A model generated the notes under the pieces. The model did not search any database. It was given only the letters and a program-made list of their open reading frames with translations, and was not told the DNA's origin. A stretch of DNA of 64,000 nucleotides from Anomaloglossus baeobatrachus. Its lineage: Eukaryota > Chordata > Amphibia > Anura > Aromobatidae. Of this stretch, positions 33,805-45,936 are shown piece by piece. Position 1 is the stretch's first letter. Each line of letters opens with the position of its first letter. The DNA is taken from NCBI RefSeq assembly GCF_048569485.1, contig NC_134361.1:174589336-174653335 (forward strand), in the 5' to 3' direction. The translations under genes were made by a program, and so were the position numbers.

Positions 33805-34798
33805 TGTGACGCCCTGGCCGGGCCAGGTAGTCACAGATAGGGCCCCGCATTACACCTGTCCCTCATAGGTAACATACAGCCAAACATTTAAACCCTAGTC
33901 ACCCCCCTCAGGACTTGATGGATACAACAGGCGGAACCAGGCGGTTGGAAGACGCCCACCAAGGAGTCTCAGACAGCCTGAGGCGGGAAAGTAAGGAGAA
34001 CAAGTCTAGAGTTCAAGTTGGAGAGGTGTGTGGGCTGGAGCTGTGTGCAGCTCCAGCAGAGAAGAGAAACCAATTTGAGCAGGTGCCAGGGTAGGAGCCC
34101 TGATACCTTTGGCTAGGAGGCAGACAGCGGTCTCCGTCTGCAGGAGCTGGGAAGACGGCTCGGTGGAACCGAGGTGGACCGGGACAGGGTAGTGGTCCGC
34201 TGGTACCGACCCAGGGAACCGACTCGGAAACCGGAGCATGAAGGGGGGTACTCAGACCCTGAAGCTAAGTCCAGAAGCTACCGGGGGCTAGCTAATTAAC
34301 TGATTGCGGCCAGGACTAGAGGTCCTGTCCCACCCAAAGTCCCGACTGAAGGCAACAGCCCAACGAGGGGGATAAGCAGCCACCGCCATGGCTCAGAGAT
34401 CCCACGGGCCAGCGTCTGCGGGCAAAGGGCTCCTTAGGCGACCACAAGCCAGGAGCGGACTCCTGAAGTTGCAAGCACAGGCATTCCACCATCCAACACA
34501 GGTGCGGGAGAAAGACAGAAACCACCAGCCGGGTGGGGGACCAGAGTGCAGCCGGCTGCGGGCACCGACCACCATCACCTTTGTTTACCAGAGACTCGTA
34601 TGTTTACTAATAGTGAGTACAACAGCACCCTCCGGTCGCCCATCTCCCTGCACCGCCAAACACGCCCAACGGGCCCCAGGGCCACCATCCCTGCCTACGG
34701 AGGGGTTAACAACTTGCTGCCAAACACCTCCCCCGGGTGCCCCGTAACTACAGTGGTGGTGTCCACCTTCACCACATCCCGTGGGTGGCATCACGAAC

Positions 34799-35186
34799 TG
34801 AGGGATCTATTCCTATATATTATATTGAGTCATTACACACAGAGGGATCTATTCCTATATATTATATAAAGTCATTACACACAGAGGGATCTATTCCTAT
34901 ATATTATATAGAGTCATTACACACAAAGGGATCTATTCCTATATATTATATAGAGTCATTACACACAGAGGGATCTATTCCTATATATTATATAGAGTCA
35001 TTACACACAGAGGGATCTATTCCTATATATTATATAGAGTCATTACACACAGAGGGATCTATTCCGATATATTTTATAGAGTCATTACACACAAAGGGAT
35101 CTATTCCTATATATTTTATAGAGTCATTACACACAGAGGGATCTATTCCTATATATTTTATAGAGTCATTACACACAGAGGGATCT
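34799..35186 (+). repeat. 42-bp minisatellite, block 2
   Basis: About nine regular 42-bp units, more uniform than block 1. It directly follows the right LTR and ends where the L2 fragment starts. Confidence 0.93.
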
Positions 35187-35448
35187 TCCACCTCAAAAAC
35201 ATCTCTAGACTTTGACCTTTTCTTACCGTTGATTCTGCAAAAACTGTTAACCGTCACTCTTATTTATTCTCGCCTGGATTATTTTTATTCTTTACTAATT
35301 GTTCTCCCTGTTACACTCTCCCCTCTCCAATCCATCCTGATTGCCACAGCTAGGATCATTTTCCTCTCCAACTGCTTCACTGATGCCTCTGCTCTGTGCC
35401 AGTCATTGCACTGGTTGCATATCCACTACAGAGTCCAATATAAACTTA
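35187..35448 (+). mobile_element. L2 LINE fragment, first part
   Basis: The frame reads LLTVTLIYSRLDYFYSLLIV, PLQSILIATARIIFLSNCF and LCQSLHWLHIHYRVQYKL, the well-known reverse transcriptase tail of the L2 clade. It is interrupted here and continues at 40025. Confidence 0.85.
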
Positions 35449-36074
35449 TTAGGAATGATCAAATACCAAAATATCCGCTTCAATGAATATCCGACGAATA
35501 CCTCGCCGCTATTCGTGTATTCGCGAATATTCGATGCGCATTGTAAGTCTATGGGAAACCAGAATAATTTCACGTTGGACCTAACGGCGAGCTGTGGTGA
35601 CTGAGGAAAAGGCTATAATGAATGGGAAAATGCAGAAACAGTATGGGCACAGCCTGTAGAAGGTGCCTGACTACATTTCTGGTGTCTTGCAATAACGTGC
35701 TCAGAGCAGCAGGCGGCTTTTTCGTTGTCGCCAGAACAGCTCTCAAACCAAATTGCTTTTTTGACAAACAGAATGCAGGTCTTTCGGTCTCTCTCTGTCT
35801 GTCAGTCTATCCCTCTCCCCCCTCTCTCATACTCACCAATCACTGACTGATCACCGACACGGCACTGTACAGCTGTCACTCTGCTCCAGCGGCTTCTCCA
35901 GCTTTAGAAAATGCCGACCGCTCATTATTCCATCTCGTATTCCCCGCTTCCCCCGCCCACCGTCGCCTATGATTGGTTGCATTCAGACGCGCCCCCACGC
36001 TGAGTGACAGCTGTCTGACTGCAACCAATCACAGCAGCCGGTGGGTGGGTCTATATAGTGCAGTAAAATAAATA

Positions 36075-37567
36075 CCGTATTTTTCGCTTTATAAGACGCA
36101 CTTTTCCTCCCTAAATTTTGGGAGGAAAATGGGGGGTGCGTCTTATAAAGCGGTAGCGGGGGGGGGTCCTGTCTGAGGCGATCGGGCGGCCGGGTGCCTG
36201 TGGCTGCATGCAAGCGGCCGGGTACCTGTACTTGCGTGCAGCGGCAGCCGGGTACCCGTGGCTGTGTGCGGGCGGCAGCGGGTGCTGTGTGGGGTCGGCA
36301 GCCAGGTACCTGTGCTTGCATGCGGTGGCAGACGGGTACCCATGGCTGTGTGCGGGCGGCAGCCGGGTGCTGTGTGCGAGCGGCAGTCGGGTGCCCGTGC
36401 GGGCAGCAGCCGGCTGCCGCCCTCACACAGGTACCCGGCTGCCGCCCTCACACAGTCACCCAGCTGCCGCCCGCACACAGCCATGGGTACCCGGCTGCCA
36501 CCGCACGCAAGCACAGGTACCCGGCGGCTTGTACGCAGGGTGGGCGGGCAGCCTGCTGGCTGCCACTCTGTGCATGTGGGGCGGGCGGCTGTGCAGCTTA
36601 CCAGTTGTCCGCGGTCCCACTTTCAAATGATGGCGCCGGTGGAGCTCTTGGACGAGAGCTCCATCTGCGCACGCGCTGCTCCGGGAGTCAGCGCGTGCGC
36701 AGATGGAGCCCTTGGATGAGAGCTCCATCTGCGCATGCGTCGCTCCGGGCGCCATTACTTGAATCGGGACCGCGGACACACTCCACCACTGAGCCGTCGC
36801 CGCCGCCGCTCCCACCACTGAGCCGTCGCCGCCGCTCCCACCACTGAGCCGTCGCCGCCGCTGCCACCACTGAACCGGGACCGCAGACACACTCCACCAC
36901 TGAGCAGTCCCTGCCGCTGCCACCACTGAGCAGTTGCCGCCGCTCCCACCACTGAGCCGTCGCCGCCACTCCCACCACTGAGCCGTCGCCGCCGCTGCCA
37001 CCACTGAACCGGGACCGCGGACACACTCCACCACTGAGCAGTCCCTGCCGTTGCCACCACTGAGCAGTTGCCGCCGCTCCCACCACTGAGCCGTCGCCGC
37101 CACTCCCACCACTGAGCCGTCGCCACCGCTGCCACCACTGAACCGGGACCACGGACACACTCCACCACTGAGCAGTCCCTGCCACCACTGAGCAGTCGCC
37201 GCCGCCGCTGCCACCACTGAACCGGGACCGCGGACACTCACTGCACCGGCCTGCTGCACGGCTCACCCGCCACGGCTGCTGCCGCCACCACGGACCCCAC
37301 GGATCCTGCCACCGCAGACGCCACCGCGCCTGCAACCACGGACGCCACGGCACCTGCAACCACGGACCCCGCTGCCACTGACCTGCCGCGCCTGCTAGCA
37401 CAACCTGTGCCTCCTGTGACCCCGCTTCACCACCACTGCTGCCCCCCTCCGGTAAGAGAACACCGGAGTATAAGACGGACCCCATTTTTCTTTTTTTTAC
37501 CATTTTTTATGTCTAAGTTTGGGGTGCGTCTTATATTCCGGTGCGTCTTATAAAGCGAAAAATACGG
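36075..37567. mobile_element. TA-flanked MITE, CCGTATTTTTCGC family
   Basis: The left end CCGTATTTTTCGCTTTATAA and right-end complement are perfect for about 25 bp, with TA on each side (36073-36074, 37568-37569). Next inside is GACGCACTTTTCCTCC. It is a full, well-preserved copy of the family also seen at 6681. The interior is GC-rich and includes a tandem array. Confidence 0.85.
36775..37245. repeat. GC-rich minisatellite with a 134-bp higher-order unit
   Basis: Short units CCACCACTGAGCCGTCGCCG (21-24 bp) form a larger block beginning TGAACCGGGACCG, seen at 36871, 37005 and 37139 (134 bp apart) and again at 37218. Trp-Trp-rich open frames on the minus strand are repeat artefacts. Confidence 0.9.
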
Positions 37568-38689
37568 TAAATAATTTTAAAAAATGGCATACGGTCCCCC
37601 CCTCAATTTTGATACCAGCCAAAGTAAAACCACACGGCTGAAGGCTGGCAGAGCAGAGCTAGATGCGTCGTGGGACATCGTGTGGATTACGCCGGACCTG
37701 GAGGGGTATTTGGGTATTTTAATAAAGTGATGAAAGGGGGTTCTTTTTTTCGTCTTTTATTCCAAATAAAGGATTTTTTCGGTGTATGTGTTTATTTACT
37801 TTCACGTTAATCATTGAGGGTGTCTCATAGACGCCTGCCATGATTAACCTAGGACTTAGTGGCAGCTATGGGCTGCCATCAACTCCTTATTACTCCGATT
37901 GCCACCGCACCAGGGCAATTCTGGATGAGCCTGGTAGAGTCCCGGGACTGTCACATCTAATGAATGCGGCAATTTCGGGCTGCTGCTGGCTGATATTTTT
38001 AGGCTGGGGGGCTCCCCATAACGTGGAGCTCCCTATCCGGAGAATACCAGCCTTCAGCCGTGTGGTTTAACTTTTGCTGGTATCAAAATTGGGGGGGGGG
38101 GGGGGGGGGGGCGTACGACTTTTTTTTAAATTATTTATTTCTTTTACTGCGCTACATAGACCCACCCACCGGCAGCTGTGATTGGTTGCAGTGAGACAGC
38201 TGTCACTCAGCGTGGAGGCGCGTCTGAATGCAACCAATCATAGGCAACGGTGGGCAGGGGAAGCAGGGAATACGAGATGGAATAATGAGCGGCCGGCATT
38301 TTCAACAGCTGGAGAAACCACCGCAGTGTGACAGCCGTGCAGCGCCGCGCCAGTGATCGGTCAGTGATCGGTGAGTATGAGAGAGGGGGGGAGAGAGAGA
38401 GACTGACAGACAGAGAGAGAGAGACCGAAAGACCTGCATTCTGTTTGTCAAAAAAGCGATATGTGGAGCTGCTAGCAGCTACTGGACTCTGTCTTCAGCC
38501 CTTACAAGGACTATTTATTAGTTGGATCTAGAAATGCTCTCCCGCACACAATACAGTCAGTCTACACCGCCAGCTCCCTATCACTGGGTGTTCACAAAAT
38601 GGCCGCTGTCGTATATAGCCACTATAACGCTGTGCGGCCAAGCCAATCACAGTAATATAGTGCCCCTGACTGCGTCAGGGTGCTACAGG

Positions 38690-39818
38690 GAACTGCATCC
38701 TGTCATCCAGGGTGCAGGGCCTACCTCCCATGGTTCCAGGTTCCCATCAACAGTGTCACTGACATCCGCACTACAAATCCCAACCACACCTCACACCATG
38801 GCTGGACAGACACACCAGTGGGTTGGTCAAGTTGGAGCACGGCAGGCCACTTAGTGGTCAGGCAGACTGGTGGGAGGGCGGAAGTGAGCTTAGATTCAGT
38901 GAAGTGTTAGCCCTTGGAGAGAGAGGAGCGTGGGAGTTGGAGCTCCCAGGGAGGCGATGGGTTGGGTCGCAAAACGGTGGTCCGGGGCCACAAGAGTCGG
39001 GGACCGGTATTAGGAACACTGGACAGGAGTGTAATAGACGCAGTCTAGAAGGACTGTTGGCACCAGAAACCTCCAGCTACCTTACCGATACCGAGCATGG
39101 CGGGGTACAGGACCTTAGATCGGGGAGTAGATTCAAGCAACCTGGTAATTAACCTGTGGAGGATAGTCTCTTTATGTACTTTCCCAAAGATCTCAGAGAT
39201 TGGAGGCATCAGCACAATGCGGGGGATAGGGTTCTCTAAAATACACAACCCACTGAAATCCCAAGTGCCAGCCACCAAGAGCACAGCTGCCATACACACT
39301 GGTAGCGGGGCCTGAAAGCTTCAAGCCAAGGAGCCACAACAGTAAAACAATTTGTGCACGGAGGCAGGGCTCCGGACTTATCAAGTGACACTGGTGGGAG
39401 CGGGACCTGTTCAGCTCCTCCCGTAGAGACTGCAGTGCCTAGAGACTTTGGTTTACCATCTGTGTGAGTTTATGCTTATTCCACCTGATCCAGCACTACG
39501 ACTACCGCAGTAAGTAACCTGACCCCTGCACCCTGCTTCCCAAGGCCAAGCCACCCGTTCACCAAATACCCCACTATCCGGGGCCTTCCCGACCTGCAGA
39601 GGGACTGACACCTGCCTGCCCCACACCATCTGCCCCGGTACTCCCATCGGCAGTGGCGGTACTCCCCTTTACTGCAATCCGCAGGTGGCGTCATGAACAT
39701 TTATCCCCTGTAAATACCCCCTTACATTTGAAGTGGCCGCAAGCCCCTGGGTCCGGAGACCCTCGAGCCACAGCAACCCCGGATCCGAGCAGTTTGACTG
39801 CTGCTGGGGCGGCACAGT
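38690..39818 (+). mobile_element. Solo LTR related to the Gypsy LTR
   Basis: The right 130 bp (GGTGGCGTCATGAAC..., GGGTCCGGAGACCCTCGAGC) matches the end of the Gypsy left LTR (27560-27723), and both end in GGCGGYACA-like sequence. No interior is present. The left boundary is approximate. Treated as a solo LTR of a related, older family. Confidence 0.6.
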
Positions 39819-40024
39819 AACGCCACAACAAAGATGGCTGCGGCGTTACTGTGAGGGCAAGCAACATCAGATGTGTTCATTGGCTGGAAAACAGGCGCCA
39901 GGAAGTCAGAAATAAAAATGAAAGTATCGGAACAGATGTTGTTTTATCAGTCGGATACCAAATGGTGCGAATAGCATGTTATCCGTCGGATACCGAATAG
40001 TGCCGTATACATTCGCTCATCCCT

Positions 40025-40313
40025 AAAACGTATCAGTCTCACCCACAAAGCTCTCCACAGTTCTGCACCACCCTACATCTCCTCCCTCATCTCTGTCTAT
40101 CACCCGTGCCCTCCGTTCCACTAATGATCTAACACTGACATCCTCAATAATTCGAACCTCCCACTCCCGTCTCCAAGATTTCGCACGAGCTGCGTCTATG
40201 CTCTGGAACACAGTACAAAGAACAATTCGACTAATTCCCAACATCCACACTTATAAGCGGGCCCTAAAAATGCATTTCTTTAGACTAAATAGACAAATCT
40301 CCATAGCACCATA
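40025..40313 (+). mobile_element. L2 LINE fragment, second part
   Basis: Continues the L2 reading from 35448: LTHKALHSSAPPYISSLIS, then a region with SRLQDFARAASMLWNTVQ and a YKRALKMHFFRLN tail. The 4.6 kb composite element separates the two parts. Confidence 0.8.
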
Positions 40314-40335
40314 TCTATATATATAATTGCCTTAT

Positions 40336-40369
<34 letters not shown>

Positions 40370-41229
40370 ATGCTCCGAAATTGTGTCCTTACGGTGACAC
40401 AAAGCTGATTGGCCGCTGGGCTCGCCATGGCCCCGCCCCCCCACACGGATTGGCCTCTCTCCCCGGCTCTCTGCAGGCCCCGCCCCCCTCACGCAATGCA
40501 CGCTCGCTCTGGCCCAACTGACACGGAGCCGCGACTCCCAGGTGAGTACACACACACACATCAGATCACACTCACTCTCACACTCACTCTCACACACACC
40601 TCCCACATCACAACATGCTGGGATATCACTTGCTTCTACACCGGCTCCGTCAGGATCCCGGCAGCGCCAGACATAACCTTGCGATGCTGGGATCTTGACG
40701 GAGGCCGTGAAAGCTGGTAACCATTATAAACATCGAGTAACTAAGGTCCCTTAGTTACCCGATGTGTATCATAGTTACCAGTGTACACCGGCTCACACTC
40801 ACTCTCACACACACATCACACACACATCACATCGCATCCACACATCAAGGTCCTGCAGCGGCGGAAAATACAGACACATAACAGCACACACACATAACAG
40901 CACACACATACACACAAATCAGATCACACTCACACACACCTCACACATCACATCGCATCCACATACTCACAACATCCTGGGATATCGCTTGCTTCTCGGC
41001 GGCGGTACTGTGCTGTTGTGAGCTTCCAGGACCTGCGGGAGGATCACATGGCCAGAAGCATGTGATACCTCCGGATGTTGTGAGTATAAGCGCGTATGTG
41101 CGATATCGTCAGTGTCTGTGTGTGTGAGTGTATGCGATCAGGTGTGTGTGAGTGGATGCGATCGGGTGTGTGTGAGTGGATGCGATCGGGTGTGTGTGAG
41201 TGGATGCGATCGGGTGTGTGAGTGTCGGC

Positions 41230-42335
41230 AGAGGAGCACGGCGTGCTGGAGGAGGCTGGGAGCAGAGAGGCTGATCATGGGGAAGGCTGGGAGGAGAGAG
41301 GCTGATGCTGGGGGAGGCTGGGAGGGGGGGGCTGGGACGAGGGAGGCTGATGCTGGTGGAGGCTGATGCTTGGGGAGGCTGATGCTGGGGGAGGCTGGAA
41401 GGAGAGAGGCTAATGCTGGTGGAGGCTAATGCTGGTGGAGGCTGATGCTTGGGGAGGCTGATGCTGGGGGAGACTGGGAGGGGAAGGCTGATGCTGAGGG
41501 AGGCTGGGAGGAAGGAGGCTGGGAGGAGAGAGGATGATCCTGGGGAAGGCTGGGAACGGGAGGCTGATGCTGAGGGAGGCTGGAAGGAGAGAGGCTGATG
41601 CTGGGGGAGGCTGGAAGGAGAGAGGCTGATGCTGGTGGAGGCTGATGCTTGGGGAGGCTGATGCTGGGGGAGACTGGGAGCGGAAGGCTGATGCTGAGGG
41701 AGGCTGGGAGGGGGAGGCTGGGAGGAAGGCGGCTGGGAGGAGAGAGGCTGATCCTGGGGAAGGCTGGGAAGGGGAGGCTGATGCTGGGGGAGGCTGGAAG
41801 GAGAGAGGCTGATGCATGGGGAGGCTGATGCTGGGGGAGACTGGGAGCGGAAGGCTGATGCTGAGGGAGGCTGGGAGGGGGAGGCTGGGAGGAAGGAGGC
41901 TGGGAGGAGAGAGGCTGATCCTGGGGAAGGCTGGGAAGGGGAGGCTGATGCTGAGGGAAGCTGGAAGGAGAGAGGCTGATGCTGGGGGAGGCTGGAAGGA
42001 GAGAGGCTGAGGCTGGGAGGAGAGAGGCTGATGCTGGGGAAGGCTGATGCTGAGGGAGGCTGGGAGGGGAAAGCTGATGCTGGGGAAGGCTGGGAGGACG
42101 GAGGCTGGGAGGAGAGAGGCTGATCCTGGGGAAGGCTGGGAGAGGGAGGCTGATGCTGGAGGAGGCTGGAAGGAGAGAGGCTGATGCTGGCGGACGCTGA
42201 TGCTGGGGGAGGCTGGAAGGAGAGAGGCTGATGCTGGTGGAGGCTGATGCTTGGGGAGGCTGGGAGAGGGAGGCTGATGCTGAGGGAGGCTGGGAGGAGG
42301 GAGGCTGGGAGAGGTAGGCTGAGAGAAGAGAGGCT
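41230..42335. repeat. GGAGGCTGATGCTGGGG minisatellite
   Basis: About 1.1 kb of GAGGCTGATGCTGGGGGAGG and GGCTGGAAGGAGAGAGGCTG units in larger sub-blocks of roughly 170-250 bp. Long Ser/Pro/Gln-rich frames on the minus strand are artefacts. Confidence 0.93.
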
Positions 42336-42338
42336 GAT

Positions 42339-42372
<34 letters not shown>

Positions 42373-42640
42373 GCACTGCACAACACACCACACACACACA
42401 CACACACACTGGGAACCACAAACAACTGCCCTACACAGACACCCACACATACAGACAACGCTGCACACACACAACACCCAACACACAAACACCGCGGCAC
42501 ACACAAATATACGCACATACCGCACAACACACACATTGCACAAAACATACCTCCCCCCAAAACACACCACACACACACAAACCGCGCAACACACACACAC
42601 AACGCTACAGACACACAGCGCTCCACAAACAACGCAACAC
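42336..42640. repeat. (AC)n-rich microsatellite region
   Basis: A run of ACACAC at 42336-42370, then degenerate CACACA-rich sequence to about 42640, within the Helitron. Confidence 0.9.
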
Positions 42641-42834
42641 ACGCAACACACATACAACACCGCTCTCACCCCCCGCCACACCCAGACAACACCCAGAACA
42701 TGTACAGCGCCTACACAAACACTTGGTAACTACACACAACAACATCTATATATATATATAACAAAAATCATACATGAACTACACAATACGTAAATTCTAG
42801 AATACCCGATGCGTAGAATCGGGCCACCTTCTAG

Positions 42835-43363
42835 TTATTCATAATTGCAGATGAGTGCCACCCTAGGGCCACTCTATCGCAGGCACGAACTCCATATTGG
42901 AAATATAAAGACAGGAGGAATAGGAGTCTCAAAGTGCAAACAAATTTTATTAAACAAATAGGAGGGGTTTTGGGAATCAAACATAAAAGCAAGTAAAAAA
43001 CATGCAACGGTGAGAGCGGCGATTGGGATAGATGACACTAGTAACGTAATAATCCAGTAGAGATATGTTACAAAATATAATAGAATGTCACAAGCATATA
43101 TATGGCATTGACATATTGGGATAATGAGTACAAACGCAGATAAATCTCAAATTGTTACACAAAAAAATTGTCACAAAGAAATGAGGACCTCAAAGATGTA
43201 AAAGAGAGGTATGGTAATTACATGTAAACTGACCCACACATATTTAAAGTGCTAAGTGCATAAAGGAGGTCAGCAGATTCCCCCATACAGCATCATGTCA
43301 TATTTTTGCAAAGTATTAGATTACAAAATAATGGTAAATAGATGTTGCAAGTACATGTACAAC
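42835..43363. other. Stretch without recognisable genes
   Basis: AT-rich unique-looking intergenic sequence between a Helitron and a MITE. Nothing recognised. Confidence 0.4.
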
Positions 43364-43366
43364 TAA

Positions 43367-44279
43367 GGCTAGTTTCACACTTGCGTTAAACGGTATCCGT
43401 TGCATTGCGTTGTGTGACGGATGCAACGGATGTGTTGCATATAGTGGCACAACGGATGCAATGGATGCTGCAAAACAACGGAATCCGTTTTGATTTTTTT
43501 TTTTTTTTTACAGTTTTACCAGCAGCAGACTATTGTGAACGATCAGCTGATCGCTCCCTGCAGCCGGCCGCCGGGTGATCAGCTGATCGCTCCCAGTAGC
43601 CGGCCGCCGGGTGATCAGCTGATCGCTCCCTGCAGCCGGCCGCCGGGTGATCAGCTGATCGCTCCCTGCAGCCGAACGCCGGGTGATCAGCTGAGCGCTG
43701 TCACTTGCCGGCCGCCGGGTCATCAGCTGATCGCTCCCTGCAGCCGACCGCCGGGTGATCAGCTGAGCGCTGTCACTTGCCGGCGCCCGGGCATGCCGGC
43801 GGGCGCTCGGCTGAGCGCTGTCACTTGCCGGCGGCCGGGCATGCCGGCAGGTGGGCGCTCAGCTGAGCGCTGTGACTTGCTGGCGGCCGGGCATGCCGGC
43901 GGCCGGTCGCTCAGCTGAGCGCTGTGACTTGCCGACGGCCGGGCGCTCAGCTGAGCGCTGTCACTCGCCGACGGCCGGGCGCTCAGCTGAACGTTCGGCC
44001 ACCGCGAGCCAAAATAAAGTTTGTGATTTAAAAAAAAAAAAAGAGCATGCGCAGTGAAATCCAGAGGATTCCGCTGCTCAAAACAACGTTACATGCTGCG
44101 TTCCTCCCGCTGGGCGGAAGCAACGGAGCGTCGCCCAGCGGAAGCAACGCAGGTCCTTTTGGTACAATCCGTCAACCATACAAGTCTATGGGAAACAGCG
44201 GAATCCGTTAACGGATTCCGCTGTTTTCCAAAAGGGCGGATTGTAACGGAAGGAAAACAACGCAAGTGAGAAAGTACCC
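43367..44279. mobile_element. MITE with TAA duplication (913 bp) carrying a minisatellite
   Basis: TAA at 43364-43366 and 44280-44282. The ends GGCTAGTTTCACACTTGCG and the complement of CGCAAGTGAGAAAGTACCC match. GGATTCCGTTAACGGATTCC-like motifs recur in both halves. Between them lies a tandem array at 43536-44000 with a 36-bp unit (GATCAGCTGATCGCTCCCTG...). Confidence 0.8.
43536..44000. repeat. 36-bp minisatellite inside the MITE, two unit types
   Basis: The first half has units with GATCAGCTGATCGCTCCCTG, the second half GCTCAGCTGAGCGCTGTCAC, both followed by GCCGGCNGCCGGG. The central hexamer is self-complementary in each (TCAGCTGA), so every unit contains a small palindrome. Confidence 0.9.
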
Positions 44280-44282
44280 TAA

Positions 44283-44749
44283 CCCACACATTTTCAAAGT
44301 GCCAACTGCGTACAAGGAAAAACAAGTACCCTAGATAAAGTGGTCTGCGTGCACTAATTATAACAGCTAAATTGCCAGTTGCACAAAAAGTTCAACATGT
44401 ATAATAATGTAACGCTGGTAGTGCCATATAGATACCCTGAAATACAAATGCCAAAATGCCAAATATATCCTCCAAATCGCCGGGTCCTCAGAGCCAAAAA
44501 GTTCCCCTCAACTGGGGGGGAAATGTTCGTTTGGTCTTGATAAAACACACTAGGTCTGATCAGGAGCAGGGCCAGGAACAAGACTCAGGCATCTCCACCA
44601 TTAGGAGTATTCCTGCGATTAGAATTAGCATAGGGCCCCCTAGCATGAGGGGTAGCATAGAGGCCCCTATCCCTCATTATCCAACAAGTCACATCATGGC
44701 AGTGTCTGCATAAGCAACCGGGATAACTGCAGCCTTGATAGGATTGTTA
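44283..44749. other. Stretch without recognisable genes
   Basis: No gene or named repeat seen. 44390-44600 may be an old repeat. Confidence 0.35.
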
Positions 44750-45720
44750 AGAAAAGGCCATTCACAAATTTTGGAGAGATTCACATGGAGTGGACTGCTG
44801 CTGGAGTCAGTGCTTTAAGAGCCACCACACATGGACGTATCCAGGACATGGGCTACAACTGTAGCATTCCTTGTGTTAGGCCACTCATGACCAATAGACA
44901 GCGCCAGAAGCGTCTTACCTGGGCCAAGGAGAAAAAGAACTGGACTGTTCTCAGTGGTCCAAGGTGTTGTTTTCAGATGAAAGAAATTTTGCATTTCATT
45001 TGGAAATCACGGTCCCAAAGTCTGGAGGAAGAGTGGAGAGGCCACAATCCAATCTGCTGAGGTCTAGTGTGAAGTCTCCACAATCAGTGATGGTTTGGGG
45101 AGCCATGTCATCTGCTGGTGTAGCTCCACTGTGTTTTATCAAGACCAAAGTCAGTGCAGCCGTCTACCAGGAAATTTTACAACACTTCATGCTTCCTTCT
45201 GCCGACAAGCTTTGAATATTTCATTTTCCAGCAGGACTTGGCACCTGTCCACACTGCCAAAAGTATCAATACCTGGTTTAATAACCATATACAAAAGGAG
45301 ATCCAGCTCTCGTCCAGATAAAATTTAATTCCTTTATTTCAAAATGAAATAGAACAAATAGACCGTGAGTTTCTTACTCATAGCGTTTAAAAACCACAGA
45401 CAACTGTGCTTGATTGGCCAGCAAACTCGTCTAACCTAGACCTCATAGAGAATCTATGGAGTATTGTCAAGAGGAAGATGAGACACCAAACCCAACAATG
45501 CAGACGAGCTGAAGGCTGCTATCAAAGCAACCTGGGCTTCCATAACACCTCAGGAGTGCCACAGACTGATCACCTCCATGCCACGCTGCATTGATGCAGT
45601 GATTCATGCAAAAGGATCAATAACCAAGTATTTAGGCATTTGCTGTGCAGATTTTTAGTCGTCGCCAACATTTATGAGTTTAAAATCATTTTTTCAGTTG
45701 GTCTTATATATCATAATTTT
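44750..45720 (+). mobile_element. Tc1-like transposon fossil
   Basis: The plus strand carries a decayed Tc1 transposase: RLTWAKEKKNWTVL, VMVWGAMSSAGVAPLCFIKT, VYQEILQHFMLPSADKL, FQQDLAPVHTAKSINTWF and LDWPANSSNLDLIENLW. The second catalytic Asp (QQD) and the final Glu (IENLW) are recognisable. There are several frame changes, and an insertion of about 105 bp at 45287-45392 before the last block. The inverted repeats are not clear. Confidence 0.85.
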
Positions 45721-45789
45721 CTGAGATAGTGACTTGTGGGTTTTTATTGGCTGTAAGCCATAATCATGAACATTAACAGAAACACTTGA

Positions 45790-45936
45790 AATAGATCTCT
45801 CTGTGTGTGATGACGCTATATAATATATAGGAATAGATCCCTCTGTGTGTAATGATTCTATATAATATATAGGAACAGATCCCTCTGTGTGTAATGACTC
45901 TATATAATATATAGGAATAGATCCCTCTGTGTGTAA
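45790..45936 (-). repeat. 42-bp minisatellite, block 3
   Basis: The same 42-bp unit as at 26223 and 34799, but in reverse orientation (CCCTCTGTGTGTAATGACTC...). It is cut by a Helitron at 45937. Confidence 0.92.

Larger units (their letters stand above)
26577..34798 (+). mobile_element. Ty3/Gypsy LTR retrotransposon, broken
   Basis: Left LTR 26577-27723, interior 27724-33804 and right LTR 33805-34798, the latter shorter. Both LTRs begin TGTGACGCCC. A primer-binding-like TGGCGTCAGGAACAGG starts at 27734 and a purine run precedes the right LTR. Parts in order are gag, protease, reverse transcriptase, RNase H and integrase. The coding part is interrupted about ten times, so this is a fossil. 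By eye the LTRs differ at about one base in twenty, suggesting a moderate age. It sits inside a 42-bp minisatellite. Confidence 0.93.
35754..38459. mobile_element. Palindromic foldback element sharing the 6718-9244 core
   Basis: GCTTTTTTGACAAACAGAAT at 35754 is the complement of the right end at about 38440-38459. Inner arms repeat the GATTGGTTGCA, CATGATTAA and GGGGCTCCCCATAACGTGGA blocks of the 6718-9244 element. The left arm is interrupted by the TTATAAGACGCAC MITE. Confidence 0.75.
35449..40024. mobile_element. hAT-like composite element (4.6 kb) inserted in L2
   Basis: The flanks TAAACTTA (35441-35448) and AAAACGTA (40025-40032) look like a decayed 8-bp duplication. The ends TTAGGAATGATCAAATA and the complement of CATTCGCTCATCCCT match each other and resemble the 250-bp hAT-type MITE at 49235. 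No transposase is visible. Inside are a palindromic core (35754-38459), a TA-flanked MITE (36075-37567) and an LTR (about 38690-39818). Confidence 0.6.
40314..42834. mobile_element. Helitron, non-autonomous (2.5 kb)
   Basis: Begins TCTATATATATAATTGCC after an A and ends with a hairpin (CCCGATGCGTAGAATCGGG), a short spacer and CTAG before a T: the Helitron end pattern. Early sequence GCTCCGAAATTGTGTCC and CAAAGCTGATTGGCCGC is seen in many frog Helitrons. No helicase gene. The interior is filled by tandem repeats. Confidence 0.85.

Noticed and set aside
36456-37503. Gly/Trp/Ser-rich frames of about 270 codons
   Set aside because: Repeat artefacts from the GC-rich array within a MITE.
41109-42681. 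Ser/Pro/Gln-rich frames of 330-514 codons
   Set aside because: Translations of a GGCTGATGCTGGGG minisatellite and a CA run inside a Helitron.
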